Source of the DNA: Gammaproteobacteria bacterium
GTDB taxonomy: Bacteria; Pseudomonadota; Gammaproteobacteria; Poriferisulfidales; Poriferisulfidaceae
Reading direction: 5' to 3'
Assembly: GCA_026713705.1 (NCBI GenBank)
Contig: JAPONY010000089.1
Coordinates: forward strand, 1 to 33,984
Length of the DNA stretch: 33,984 nucleotides
Below, one piece after another: positions 15,205 to 24,859 of the stretch. The translations under genes and the position numbers were made by a program. The notes under the pieces are model-generated. The model saw nothing but the letters and a program-made list of their open reading frames with translations. It was not told where the DNA came from and made no database searches. Each line of letters begins with the position of its first letter. Position 1 is the stretch's first letter.

Positions 15205-15969
15205 ATGTTAGTTGTCCTTTCCCCTTCGAAAACGCTGGATCCTGAAGCTTGCGCGGATGCTGCGATCTGCACGCAGCCGGAGTACCTGAAGGAATCCCGT
15301 CAACTGGTCCGCTGCCTGCGTGAACTGTCGCCTGACGACATCGCGGAACTGATGCGTGTGAGCATGAAGATCGCCAACCTGAACTTCGACCGCTACCACC
15401 AGTGGAAGACCCCGTTTACCTCGGATAACGCTCGCCCGGCCGCGCTGACATTCAAGGGAGACGTGTACACGGGACTGGGGGTGGACGATTTCACTCGGCA
15501 GGACCTGAAGTTCGCGCAGAAACATTTGCGCATCCTGTCCGGCCTGTACGGCCTGTTGCGCCCGCTTGATCTGATCCAGCCGTATCGGTTGGAAATGGGG
15601 ACAAGGTTGGGCACGTCTCGTGGCGACAACCTGTACCAGTTCTGGGGCAATCGGATTACCGAGGGCATTCGTGAAGCACTGTCGGACCAGAAGGGTCCGG
15701 TGCTGGTCAATCTTGCCTCCCAAGAATATTTCAAGGCAGTCCGACCGGACGCCCTCGATGCGCCGGTCATTACTCCGGTGTTCAAGGAACGCAAAGGCGG
15801 CCAGTATCGAGTCATCGGATTGTTCGCCAAAAAGGCGCGGGGCATGATGACCCGCTACATCATCAAGAACCGTCTGAGCACGGTTGACGCGATTACCGGA
15901 TTCACCGATGGCGGTTACCGGTATTCTCCAGAGATGTCGACGGAAACGGAGTGGGTGTTCGCCAGATAA
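15205..15969 (+). CDS. yaaA: Peroxide stress protein YaaA (DUF328)
   Basis: MLVVLSPSKTLDPE..., KIANLNFDRYHQW, AFKGDVYTGL-type motif, RPLDLIQPYRLEMGT. Confidence 0.95.
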   Translation: MLVVLSPSKTLDPEACADAAICTQPEYLKESRQLVRCLRELSPDDIAELMRVSMKIANLNFDRYHQWKTPFTSDNARPAALTFKGDVYTGLGVDDFTRQDLKFAQKHLRILSGLYGLLRPLDLIQPYRLEMGTRLGTSRGDNLYQFWGNRITEGIREALSDQKGPVLVNLASQEYFKAVRPDALDAPVITPVFKERKGGQYRVIGLFAKKARGMMTRYIIKNRLSTVDAITGFTDGGYRYSPEMSTETEWVFAR

Positions 15970-15988
15970 GCGGCGGAATCAAGTCGGC

Positions 15989-17335
15989 GTGCATCTTCAC
16001 ATTTTGGGCGTGGCCGGAAGTTTCATGGCCGGTATTGCCCGGATCGCTTCTGAGTGCGGGCACCGGGTCACCGGATCCGATGCGGCCCTGCATCCTCCCA
16101 TGAGCACCCAGCTGGAGCAGGCTGGCGTGGAATGCCAGGTCGGTTACGAGTGGTCGCACTTGCAGCCACCCCCGGATTGCGTCGTCGTCGGAAACGTCAT
16201 GAGCCGGGGTCATGCGATCATCGAACAACTGCTGAACAGTTCCATTCCGTATGTTTCGGGCCCCCAGTGGTTACGGGATCACCTGTTGCGTGAACGTTGG
16301 GTGTTGGCAGTGGCGGGCACACACGGCAAGACCACCACCAGCGCGATGCTGGCGCATATCCTGATTGAAGCGGACCGGTCTCCAGGGTATCTGATTGGAG
16401 GGGTGGCCGCACGGACGCAGAAAAGTGCCCAGGCCGGGCAGTCGCCATACTTTGTGGTCGAGGCCGATGAATACGACACGGCGTTTTTTGACAAGCGATC
16501 GAAGTTTGTCCACTACCGTCCACGGACACTGGTTCTGACCAATCTGGAATACGACCATGCGGATATTTTCGAGGACCTCGATGCCATTCAGCGCCAGTTT
16601 CATCATCTGTTGCGCACGGTTCCGGGGGAAGGCCGCATCCTATGCCGTGCGGGCGATCCGAATCTGCAGAAAGTTCTGGAAATGGGGTGTTGGACTCCGG
16701 TGGAGACGTTTGGTCCCGAAGAAAACAGTGACTGGTGTTGCCCGTGGCAGCCCGGCCAGGAACTGACGATTCAATATGGCGGGGCTTCCTACGTGGCGCA
16801 GGGTTACCAGCCCTTGGGGATGCACAATGCGCTGAATGCCACGGCCGCCGTGGCGGCGGCGGTGCACGCCGGCATCCCGGTTCAAATGGCGGCCGATGCG
16901 CTGGCGTCTTTCGAAGGGGTGCTGCGTCGATTGACCCGGCGCCCAAGCCGGAACGAAGAAATCTACCTGTATGATGATTTTGCCCATCACCCAACCGAAA
17001 TACGTGCGAGCATCGAGGCCGTGAGAGGACGACACCCGGATCAGCCAATTCTGGCAGTGGTCGAGCCAGCCTCGAACAGCATGCGGCTAGGAGTGCACCG
17101 CGACTCTTTGGCCGAAGCCTTGGAAGGGGCGGATCGGAATTGGCTGCACGTGTCGCAGGAGATGCAGTGGGATGCCGCAGAATGGGGACAGGCTCACGGG
17201 CGGGTCAGCATAACGACCGACCTGGCTGTCCTGGAAGCGCAAATTCGTGAGCAACTCGTATCCGGCGGTGTCATCCTGGTCATGAGCAATCGTGCGGGAT
17301 CAGACATTTGCCAACATCTGGAATCATGCCTGTGA
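15989..17335 (+). CDS. mpl: UDP-N-acetylmuramate:L-alanyl-gamma-D-glutamyl-meso-diaminopimelate ligase
   Basis: HLHILGVAGSFMAGIARIA, AVAGTHGKTTTSAMLAHIL, EADEYDTAFFDKRSKFVHYRPRTLVLTNLEYDHADIF; GTG start likely. Confidence 0.93.
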   Translation: MHLHILGVAGSFMAGIARIASECGHRVTGSDAALHPPMSTQLEQAGVECQVGYEWSHLQPPPDCVVVGNVMSRGHAIIEQLLNSSIPYVSGPQWLRDHLLRERWVLAVAGTHGKTTTSAMLAHILIEADRSPGYLIGGVAARTQKSAQAGQSPYFVVEADEYDTAFFDKRSKFVHYRPRTLVLTNLEYDHADIFEDLDAIQRQFHHLLRTVPGEGRILCRAGDPNLQKVLEMGCWTPVETFGPEENSDWCCPWQPGQELTIQYGGASYVAQGYQPLGMHNALNATAAVAAAVHAGIPVQMAADALASFEGVLRRLTRRPSRNEEIYLYDDFAHHPTEIRASIEAVRGRHPDQPILAVVEPASNSMRLGVHRDSLAEALEGADRNWLHVSQEMQWDAAEWGQAHGRVSITTDLAVLEAQIREQLVSGGVILVMSNRAGSDICQHLESCL

Positions 17336-17366
17336 GGGCGTCTGGAGCATAGGAAAATCTAAAGGT

Positions 17367-17383
17367 AATTATGTAGCAAAATC
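17367..17383 (+). repeat. Left copy of 17-bp inverted repeat AATTATGTAGCAAAATC
   Basis: Exact reverse complement of 18658-18674. Confidence 0.95.
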
Positions 17384-17391
17384 TGTAAAGT

Positions 17392-17397
17392 TATAAT
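17392..17397 (+). promoter_or_regulatory. Perfect -10 hexamer TATAAT 6 bp upstream of the tnpB ATG (possible leaderless promoter)
   Basis: ..GTTATAATCCTGCCATG; no strong -35 box seen (candidate TTATGT at 17369-17374, 17-nt spacer). Confidence 0.4.
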
Positions 17398-17403
17398 CCT
17401 GCC

Positions 17404-18672
17404 ATGAAAGTCAATCGTACCATCCGCTATCGCCTGCACCCGGGCTCTGCAAGGAAGAATCAGCAATTGCACGGCACCGCCGGAGCCTGCCGATTCGTCT
17501 GGAATCATATGGTCGGGAAACTCAAGGATGACTATGAATATTATGGAGAATGCAACTTTTATTACATGTCCACGAAGACAATCCCTACGCAAGGACTAGG
17601 CCGAACTTTCACGGTCCTCCGGCGGCACAGTTACAAGTGGTTGCAAGGCTATTCGGCGTATATCGTCAAGAGTTCGCTCCAGCCCATCGAGACGACCTAC
17701 AGGGAATTCTTCAAGGATGTGGAAGCAGGCGGGAAACTAAACCGCAAGCCGCCGCGGTTCCACGGAAAATGGACGACCCCGCCAAGTTTTCCGATCAATT
17801 ACGTGTCGGCGAAGGTGTCGGGCGACAGCCTGTACGTGCAGAAGGTCGGCTGGATGAAGATGGCGGGTAACAATCCGTATCCGGACGGCGAGTTCAAGTC
17901 TGGCCGGGTCAAGTGTGAATGCGGGAACTGGTATGCCTACCTGACCTATGAAGTTCAGGCAGAAGCGAGTCTTCCGCACAGCATCCGGGAGGTGGGCATC
18001 GACCGGAACGTGTCGGACGGCAACTGGGCGGTGCTGTCGGACGGCACCAGGCACGGAGGCCCCGACCTTGAGAAGAAGGTCGCCCGGCGCAAGCGATACC
18101 AGCGCAAGTTGGCACGGCAGGTGAAAGGGAGCAACCGGCGAAAGGTTACGAAACTCAGGCTACAGAAGGCGTTCCGGGCGGAACGCTTCGCCCGGCTGAA
18201 CTGGGCACACCATGTCAGCAAGGACATTGCTTCGCGGTACGACGTGGCCTACATAGAGAAATTGAACATCCGAGGCATGACGAAGTCCGCCAAAGGCACC
18301 AAAGAGAAACCCGGCAAGCACGTGAAAGCGAAATCCGGCCTGAACCGCCAGATCCTCGCCAGCGCATGGGGTACGCTGGAGGTGTGCCTGAACTACAAGG
18401 CAGAAGTCCGCAAGGTGCATCCGGCGTACACCAGCCAGACCTGCCACCAGTGCGGGCATGTCGATAAGAAGAATAGAAAAGGAACAGAATTCAAGTGCAC
18501 CGAATGCGGGCACGCGGACGATGCGGACGTGAACGCCGCATTGAACATATTGGCCTTCGGGAATGGGGCGACTGGACGTGGAGGTGGCGACACCGGCGGG
18601 GCATCCTGCCACAGTCGGCCTGTGAAGCGTCAAGAAATGGGCAATGAATCCCTTGCGGATTTTGCTACATAA
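17404..18672 (+). CDS. tnpB: TnpB / OrfB-type RNA-guided nuclease
   Basis: RuvC-I GIDRN, RuvC-II VAYIEKLNIRGM, zinc ribbon CHQCGHV...FKCTECGH, RuvC-III DADVNAALNIL; catalytic D/E/D apparently intact. Confidence 0.92.
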   Translation: MKVNRTIRYRLHPGSARKNQQLHGTAGACRFVWNHMVGKLKDDYEYYGECNFYYMSTKTIPTQGLGRTFTVLRRHSYKWLQGYSAYIVKSSLQPIETTYREFFKDVEAGGKLNRKPPRFHGKWTTPPSFPINYVSAKVSGDSLYVQKVGWMKMAGNNPYPDGEFKSGRVKCECGNWYAYLTYEVQAEASLPHSIREVGIDRNVSDGNWAVLSDGTRHGGPDLEKKVARRKRYQRKLARQVKGSNRRKVTKLRLQKAFRAERFARLNWAHHVSKDIASRYDVAYIEKLNIRGMTKSAKGTKEKPGKHVKAKSGLNRQILASAWGTLEVCLNYKAEVRKVHPAYTSQTCHQCGHVDKKNRKGTEFKCTECGHADDADVNAALNILAFGNGATGRGGGDTGGASCHSRPVKRQEMGNESLADFAT

Positions 18673-18674
18673 TT
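18600..18674 (+). ncRNA. Candidate omegaRNA/reRNA scaffold at tnpB 3' end (5' boundary unknown)
   Basis: Hairpin CACAG-TCGGC-CTGTG (18610-18624) and hairpin AATCC-CTTGC-GGATT (18647-18661) overlapping the tnpB 3' end; position follows known TnpB systems. Confidence 0.35.
18658..18674 (-). repeat. Right copy of 17-bp inverted repeat (GATTTTGCTACATAATT on + strand)
   Basis: Exact reverse complement of 17367-17383. Confidence 0.95.
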
Positions 18675-18678
18675 CCCA

Positions 18679-19044
18679 ATGAGCGTAATTGAACTGACTA
18701 AGGACAACTTCAACGAGACCGTTGACAACAACGACATTGTGATAGTGGACTTTTGGGCCGAGTGGTGTGGGCCGTGCAAGAGTTTCGCACCAATTTTCGA
18801 AAAGGTGGCGGGGAACCATCCGGAAATTGTTTTCGGCAAGATTGACACCGAAGAACAAACGGAGCTGGCCCAGGCGTTTCAGATCCGTTCGATTCCCACC
18901 CTGATGCTGTTTCGCGAGCAGATCCAGCTGCTTGCGCAGCCGGGGGCACTGTCTATCGCCCAGTTGGAAGACTTGGTGCAGAAGGTGAGCGAACTGGACA
19001 TGCAACCGATTCACGAGCAAATCAGGCAACGCTCCGCTTCATGA
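18679..19044 (+). CDS. Thioredoxin-family protein
   Basis: VDFWAEWCGPCKSFAPIFEKVA..., cis-Pro motif SIPTLMLF. Confidence 0.93.
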   Translation: MSVIELTKDNFNETVDNNDIVIVDFWAEWCGPCKSFAPIFEKVAGNHPEIVFGKIDTEEQTELAQAFQIRSIPTLMLFREQIQLLAQPGALSIAQLEDLVQKVSELDMQPIHEQIRQRSAS

Positions 19045-20855
19045 CTGCGGCGGCGCATGTTGCCGAAAGCGGGCCGCCCGCAGAATACACGCTTAGCTAC
19101 CTGATCTCCCTGGTCCGGCGCCATCGCCGGCAACTGACCTATGCGCACTTGGTGGCCATTGGCGCGACGGCTGCGAGCATCCCGCTGCCCCTGCTTATGC
19201 CCCTGCTGGTGGACGAGGTTCTGCTGGAGCAACCGGAATTCCTGGTTCCCCTGATCCAGGCATGGTCGCCCGAACCCTGGCACGGTCCGGTCTTGTACGT
19301 GGGCGCGGTTTTGCTCCTGACGATCTTGTTGCGGACCACGTCGATCCTGTTGCACGCGTTTCAGGTGCGGGAACTGGCGATTGTCTCCAAGGATATGGTG
19401 TATCGGTTGCGCCGCCAGTTGCTGCAGCGGCTTGAGCGGACCTCTTTGTCCGAATATGAGACCCTCGGCAGCGGCACGGTCTCGGCCCACCTGGTCACGG
19501 ACCTTCAGACCATTGACGACTTCGTAGCCATTACCGTAGGAAAATTCGTGGTTGCCGGTCTCACCGTCGTGGGCACGGCGGCCGTACTGCTGTGGCTGCA
19601 CTGGGGACTGGCGCTGTTTATCCTGTGCATGAATCCACTGGTGATTTATTTCACGATCGTGCTGGGACGGCGAGTCAAGGAGTTGAAGAAGCGCGAGAAC
19701 TCGGCAATCGAACATTTCCAGCAATCCCTGACCGAGACCTTGGACGGGATTCACCAGATTCGGGCGCACAACCGGGAACGCCACTATATTCTTCGCGTGA
19801 TGGACGAGGCGCGGGGCGTGCGCGACTGGTCCACGGCCTACTTCTGGAAGAGCGAGATGGCGAGCCGCGCCTCGGGCACCGTGTTCCTGCTGGGCTTCGA
19901 CGTCTTCCGTGCGGTCAGCATGCTGATGGTGGTGTTCTCCGATCTCAGCATCGGGGAAATGATGGCGGTGTTCGGCTACCTGTGGTTCATGATCGGACCG
20001 GTGCAGGAACTGCTGAGCGTGCAATACACGTACTATGCGGCTTCGGCCGCGCTGGGGCGGGTCAACCGAATTCTGAAATTTCGGGAAGAGCCTCGGCACC
20101 CCCACATTCACAATCCGTTCGATGGTGTTCCCACCACTTCCCTGAAGTTTGAAAACGTGCATTTTTCATTCATTCCCGAGCAGCCGGTGCTGAACGGCAT
20201 CACCCTGCGAGTGGCGGCAGGAGAGAAAGTGGCATTTGTGGGGGCCAGCGGTGCGGGGAAATCGACCTTGATGCAGGTCCTGCTCGGCCTGTACCCGGCT
20301 GATTCGGGCGAGATCCGCTTTGGGAAACGGTCCGTCAGGGAAATCGGTTTCGATACGGTCCGGGACAATGTTGCGATCGTGCTCCAGCATCCGACCTTGT
20401 TCAACGATACGCTCCGGTCAAATCTGACACTGGGGGAATCTCTCCCAGATGACGCGCTGTGGGAAGCCCTGCGAGTGTCTCAGTTGCAGGAATGGGCGCA
20501 AGCGCTTCCTCAAAAGCTGGACACTCAACTCGGAGTGGACGGAATTCGACTCTCGGGAGGTCAGCGTCAACGCCTTTCGATTGCCCGGACGGTGCTGATG
20601 GATCCGGAGATCCTGATTCTGGACGAGGCCACCTCCATGCTGGACACTCAGATTGAAGACCGCTTGCACCGCGAACTGTTTACCTGCTTCGAAGGGCGCA
20701 CGACACTGATCGTGGCGCACCGGCTCAGTGCCGTCAGGCACGCCGATCATGTGTACGTGATGGAAGACGGGAGGATTATCGAGCAGGGTGGGCCGCAACA
20801 GTTGATGGATCAGGATGGTTTATACGCCAAGTTGTACTCTGGGCAACATCACTGA
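19041..20855 (+). CDS. ABC exporter (fused TMD-NBD)
   Basis: Walker [10 protein letters not shown], signature [14 protein letters not shown], Walker [11 protein letters not shown]-terminal six-TM-type domain; ATGA overlap with the thioredoxin gene. Confidence 0.92.
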   Translation: MTAAAHVAESGPPAEYTLSYLISLVRRHRRQLTYAHLVAIGATAASIPLPLLMPLLVDEVLLEQPEFLVPLIQAWSPEPWHGPVLYVGAVLLLTILLRTTSILLHAFQVRELAIVSKDMVYRLRRQLLQRLERTSLSEYETLGSGTVSAHLVTDLQTIDDFVAITVGKFVVAGLTVVGTAAVLLWLHWGLALFILCMNPLVIYFTIVLGRRVKELKKRENSAIEHFQQSLTETLDGIHQIRAHNRERHYILRVMDEARGVRDWSTAYFWKSEMASRASGTVFLLGFDVFRAVSMLMVVFSDLSIGEMMAVFGYLWFMIGPVQELLSVQYTYYAASAALGRVNRILKFREEPRHPHIHNPFDGVPTTSLKFENVHFSFIPEQPVLNGITLRVAAGEKVAFVGASGAGKSTLMQVLLGLYPADSGEIRFGKRSVREIGFDTVRDNVAIVLQHPTLFNDTLRSNLTLGESLPDDALWEALRVSQLQEWAQALPQKLDTQLGVDGIRLSGGQRQRLSIARTVLMDPEILILDEATSMLDTQIEDRLHRELFTCFEGRTTLIVAHRLSAVRHADHVYVMEDGRIIEQGGPQQLMDQDGLYAKLYSGQHH

Positions 20856-22141
20856 TTTTCTCGGCGCACTGCGTCGAATGCGATTCCTGCGGCTTCCACG
20901 GTGCGGTCGATCTCCTGTTGTGTATGTGCACTCGACAGAAACCCTGCCTCGTAGCTGGAGGGTGCGAGATAAACTCCCTGCTTCAGCATATGGTGGAAAA
21001 AGAGCTGGTAGTCTTCAGCCCGGCAAGCTTGGACATCGGCATAACACCGAACCGGGTCTCCTGACGTGAAGAAAATGCCGAACATACCGGTTGCTTCGAC
21101 CGCTTCAAACGAAACGTCATGCGCACCTGCCTGTTCGCGCAGGCCTTGTACCAAGCGTGCCGCTCCATCGCCAAGCGCTTCGTAAAAGCCATCCTGTTCA
21201 ATCAGATTCAGTGTCGCCAGGCCGGCCGCCATGGTGACGGGGTTCCCGGACAAGGTGCCGGCTTGGTACACCGGGCCGAGGGGAGCGAGCTGCTCCATTA
21301 TTTCGGCGCGGCCCCCGAAGGCTCCGACCGGCAGACCGCCGCCGATGACCTTCCCCAACACGGTCAGATCCGGTGTAATGCCGAAGCGTTGTTGTGCGCC
21401 GCCGGGCCCGACCCGGAACCCGGTCATGACCTCGTCGAAAATCAACAGGCTACCGTAGCGGTCGCAACAATCGCGCAAGGCCTCAAGGAATCCAGGATCC
21501 GGAAGTACGCAGCCCATGTTTCCGGCGATCGGCTCGACGATGATCGCGGCGATCTGATCGCCCCGATCCGCGAAAATTTCCTGTACTTCCCCGGCGTTGT
21601 TGTACTGTGCGATTTCGGTGTGTTCGACCGTGCTTGCGGGAATACCGGGCGAGGAAGGCACGCCATGTGTCAGGGCCCCGGAGCCGGCCTGCACCAGCAG
21701 GGCATCGGCATGGCCGTGGTAACAGCCTGCGAATTTGATGATCCGGTCGCGCGCGGTGACGCCGCGCGCAAGACGGATGGCGCTCATGGCCGCTTCCGTG
21801 CCGGAATTTACCAGACGCACCTTTTCCAGCGAAGGAACCAGTTGGCATAGCTTCTCTGCCATCTCGGTCTCCAACGGATGGGGGGTACCGAAGCAGATGC
21901 CCTGATCCACCGTGCTTTTGATTTTTTCGAGCACAGAAGGGTGGGCATGCCCGACAATCATCGGGCCCCAGGCACCGACATAATCGATGTAGGAGCGCCC
22001 TTCCACATCGTAGAGATAAGCGCCCTCGCCACGTTGCATGAACACCGGGGTGCCTCCGACTGCGCCGAAGGCGCGGACTGGAGAGTTAACCCCACCGGGA
22101 ATTCTGCGGCAGGCCGCGTCAAACCAATTGGAATCAACCAT
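20849..22141 (-). CDS. hemL: Glutamate-1-semialdehyde 2,1-aminomutase
   Basis: [55 protein letters not shown]. Confidence 0.96.
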   Translation of the reverse strand: MVDSNWFDAACRRIPGGVNSPVRAFGAVGGTPVFMQRGEGAYLYDVEGRSYIDYVGAWGPMIVGHAHPSVLEKIKSTVDQGICFGTPHPLETEMAEKLCQLVPSLEKVRLVNSGTEAAMSAIRLARGVTARDRIIKFAGCYHGHADALLVQAGSGALTHGVPSSPGIPASTVEHTEIAQYNNAGEVQEIFADRGDQIAAIIVEPIAGNMGCVLPDPGFLEALRDCCDRYGSLLIFDEVMTGFRVGPGGAQQRFGITPDLTVLGKVIGGGLPVGAFGGRAEIMEQLAPLGPVYQAGTLSGNPVTMAAGLATLNLIEQDGFYEALGDGAARLVQGLREQAGAHDVSFEAVEATGMFGIFFTSGDPVRCYADVQACRAEDYQLFFHHMLKQGVYLAPSSYEAGFLSSAHTQQEIDRTVEAAGIAFDAVRRENQ

Positions 22142-22754
22142 TTGCGTCGAACTTGGAGGCGATCGAATGGGCAGCTGCAGCGACATCCGGTTGAGCGAAA
22201 ATCCCACTACAAACCGCTAGTAAGTCGGCTCCGGCTTGGATTATGGAAGTGGCGTTATCCATGCTAATGCCCCCAATGGCGCAGACCGGGATGGGCAATT
22301 CACGACACGCGCGCATCAGGAGGTCGGGTTGGGCGGTTACAGCGTCGGGCCGAGTGGGGCTAGCGTAGAAACTTCCAAAGGCCACATAGGAAGCGCCCGA
22401 ACGGAAGGCAGTTTGGGCGCGCGTGAAATCATTGTAACAAGAGGCGCCAATCAATCCATCAGGAAATCGATTCCTGGCCTCGTCGATGGAGACGTCGTCC
22501 GCGCCCAAGTGCACGCCGTCCGCATCAAGAGCAAGAGCCAGATCAAGGTCGTCGTTAATGATCAGGGGGATATGCCGTGACCGGCACAGGGTCAGCAGGG
22601 CTTCTGCGCGCTCTTTGCGTTCTGCTGTGGAAGCGGTTTTGTCCCGGTACTGGATCACGCAGGCACCCCCCACGATGGCTTTTTCGACGGATTCCAGCAG
22701 GGAAGGGCAGCCGTCCGGAGTCAGCGCGTACAATCCCTTCGGGCAGAAAGTCAT
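22134..22754 (-). CDS. thiE: Thiamine-phosphate synthase
   Basis: [52 protein letters not shown]; overlaps hemL start. Confidence 0.93.
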   Translation of the reverse strand: MTFCPKGLYALTPDGCPSLLESVEKAIVGGACVIQYRDKTASTAERKERAEALLTLCRSRHIPLIINDDLDLALALDADGVHLGADDVSIDEARNRFPDGLIGASCYNDFTRAQTAFRSGASYVAFGSFYASPTRPDAVTAQPDLLMRACRELPIPVCAIGGISMDNATSIIQAGADLLAVCSGIFAQPDVAAAAHSIASKFDANG

Positions 22755-22870
22755 AAATTCTAGGCCTCCTGAGACGTTGGTCCAGCGGATCTCGTGAGGA
22801 TGGGCCAAGAATGGAGCATCGATAAAGACATGAAACCGTATTGTAGAAGCAGCCGGAGTAATCGAGGGTC

Positions 22871-24226
22871 ATGAATTCGCTGGCATCGCTTCGAAGCCTC
22901 CTGCCGACGCGGGACGATCACGTTCGCTTGTGGCGGATTGCCGGGCCGATGACGCTGACCGGCCTTGCCATCCCCCTGCTGGGGATGGTCGACACGTTCG
23001 TGATGGGGCATTTGGAAGCAGCTTACTACCTGGGTGCGGTGGCGGTTGGGTCGACATTGATCCAGTTGCTGTTCTGGGGCGTCGGGTTCCTGCGCATGAG
23101 TTCGACCGCGCTGGCCGCGCAGGCATCGCACGATCCTGACAAGACCCGACTGGTGTTGTTGCGGAGCTTGCTGTCTGCCGTATTGATTTCTGCGATGGTG
23201 GTGCTCCTGAGGGAACCGCTCCAGCATTTCAGTTACACCCTTCTGGCCTTGGAGGAGGAAATCAACCTGCACTCCCGGCTGTACTTTGAAATCTGCATCT
23301 GGAGCATGCCGGCAGTGCTGCTGAATATGGTGATCTGGGGCTGGTGCCTCGGCATGCAGAATGCCCGGGCACCGTTATACCTGGCACTTTGGATCAATGC
23401 GATCAACATAGTGTTGGACATAGTGTTTGTGTTTCACTTCGGTCTTCAGACTCGAGGGGTGGCATACGCTTTCCTGGTGGCGAATTACAGCGGCATGCTT
23501 CTGGGGGCCTGGATCCTGTGGCGCATGCTCCGCCCAATGCCGCGGATGACGTTGCACGGACTGTGGGATGCGCGGGCATGGAAGAACCTGTTCGTGGTCA
23601 ACCACCACCTGTTCGTACGGACGGTCCTGCTGCTGTTCTCATTCGCTTTCTTCATGGCACAAGGTGCGGATTTCGGAGCTGTCGTATTGGCCGCCAATGC
23701 CGTGCTCATCAATTTTTTTTACATCACGGCCTATGGCATGGACGGCTTTGCCCACGGTTTGGAGGCATTGTGCGGTCGGGCGGTCGGAATGCGGGACCGG
23801 CAGTTGTTCGAGCGCGTGGTCGTTTCCGCGTTGTTCTGGTGCCTGTTGATCGGGATTTTTCTAATCAGCATTTTCGCGGGAGCCGGAATGACCGTGATCG
23901 GCTGGCTAACTTCACTGCCCGAGGTTCAAAGTGCGGCGTCGCTTTATCTTCCTTGGCTTGTTGTATTGCCTGTCTTCTGTCTTCTGCCTTTTCTATTGGA
24001 CGGATTGTTCATTGGCACGACCCGAACCCGGGAAATGCGCAACAGCATGGTCCTGTCAATCCTGATTTACCTGTTGCTTTGGTTCGTGACGGAGGATTTG
24101 GGGAACCATGGCCTGTGGCTGGCGTTGACGAGTTTCATGGTCGCGCGTGGCCTGACGCTCGGGTATTACAGCTGGCGGATTGAGCGTGACGGAGGGTTCG
24201 TTCCGAGAAATCTGTCCAGCCGTTGA
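22871..24226 (+). CDS. MATE family efflux transporter (DinF-like)
   Basis: LWRIAGPMTLTGLAIPLLGMVDTFVMGHL... and a 12-TM-like hydrophobic profile. Confidence 0.9.
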   Translation: MNSLASLRSLLPTRDDHVRLWRIAGPMTLTGLAIPLLGMVDTFVMGHLEAAYYLGAVAVGSTLIQLLFWGVGFLRMSSTALAAQASHDPDKTRLVLLRSLLSAVLISAMVVLLREPLQHFSYTLLALEEEINLHSRLYFEICIWSMPAVLLNMVIWGWCLGMQNARAPLYLALWINAINIVLDIVFVFHFGLQTRGVAYAFLVANYSGMLLGAWILWRMLRPMPRMTLHGLWDARAWKNLFVVNHHLFVRTVLLLFSFAFFMAQGADFGAVVLAANAVLINFFYITAYGMDGFAHGLEALCGRAVGMRDRQLFERVVVSALFWCLLIGIFLISIFAGAGMTVIGWLTSLPEVQSAASLYLPWLVVLPVFCLLPFLLDGLFIGTTRTREMRNSMVLSILIYLLLWFVTEDLGNHGLWLALTSFMVARGLTLGYYSWRIERDGGFVPRNLSSR

Positions 24227-24372
24227 AGGCTAATGTCGTGTCCAATTCCGAGGATATTGCGCGTGCTATACTCCAAGCACTTCACCTCCTCCGAAAACGG
24301 AATTGACGAGGAACTTCAAAGAGGCTGAAGGTCGGAATATATAAGGCTGCCCGACCGGGACACGGAGTCATT

Positions 24373-24549
24373 ATGGATAGCACGACGATTCAAATTGTTT
24401 CAGTTGTCGCGATTATCGGCTTTCTCTGGAGCTTGCACCGGGAAATTGGCAGTCTGCGTAAAGAGATAGGCGACCTGCGCGAGCGCGTGGGCCGAGTGGA
24501 GGGATTACTGCAAGGCTTTTTGGGGCGTCCGAAGGAACCACAGACCTGA
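24373..24549 (+). CDS. Small (58 aa) single-TM coiled-coil protein, function unknown
   Basis: MDSTTIQIVSVVAIIGFLWSLHREIGSLRKEIGDLRERVGRVEGLLQGFLGRPKEPQT*; N-terminal TM plus heptad-like segment. Confidence 0.6.
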   Translation: MDSTTIQIVSVVAIIGFLWSLHREIGSLRKEIGDLRERVGRVEGLLQGFLGRPKEPQT

Positions 24550-24859
24550 TCGACCGACCTCGCGCATGGGGTGCGAAAAGTTGCCGGAATCCGGCGGGGA
24601 CGGTTGCGTGTTGTCCGCGGGGGTAGAGTATTATGAGGCCGTCGAAATCCGTCTTGCCCGCCGAATAAGGCACCATCCACCCCTCGACGGTCGAATGCTT
24701 CCTTGCCATGGAGGAAGCCATCGAGGAAGTCGAGGAGAAACAGGAAAAAGGATTACCTCTGGTTCCCAACGAAGAATGACCTGCCTCCGGTGCAGACGGC
24801 AGCGACGATAATAAGCTGTAACAACCCATCCCAAATTCTCCAGAACTCGATCTTCTCTC

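Larger units (their letters stand above)
17366..18674 (+). mobile_element. Solo-tnpB insertion element (IS200/IS605-like, no tnpA), bounded by TAATT direct repeats and inverted termini
   Basis: TAATT at 17366-17370 and 18670-18674; perfect inverted repeat 17367-17383 / 18658-18674; the only ORF inside is TnpB. Confidence 0.7.

Noticed and set aside
17404-18672. First TnpB as a nuclease-dead TldR-like regulator
   Set aside because: RuvC D (GIDRN), E (IEKLNI) and D (DADVNAA) residues all appear present, so no evidence for inactivation.
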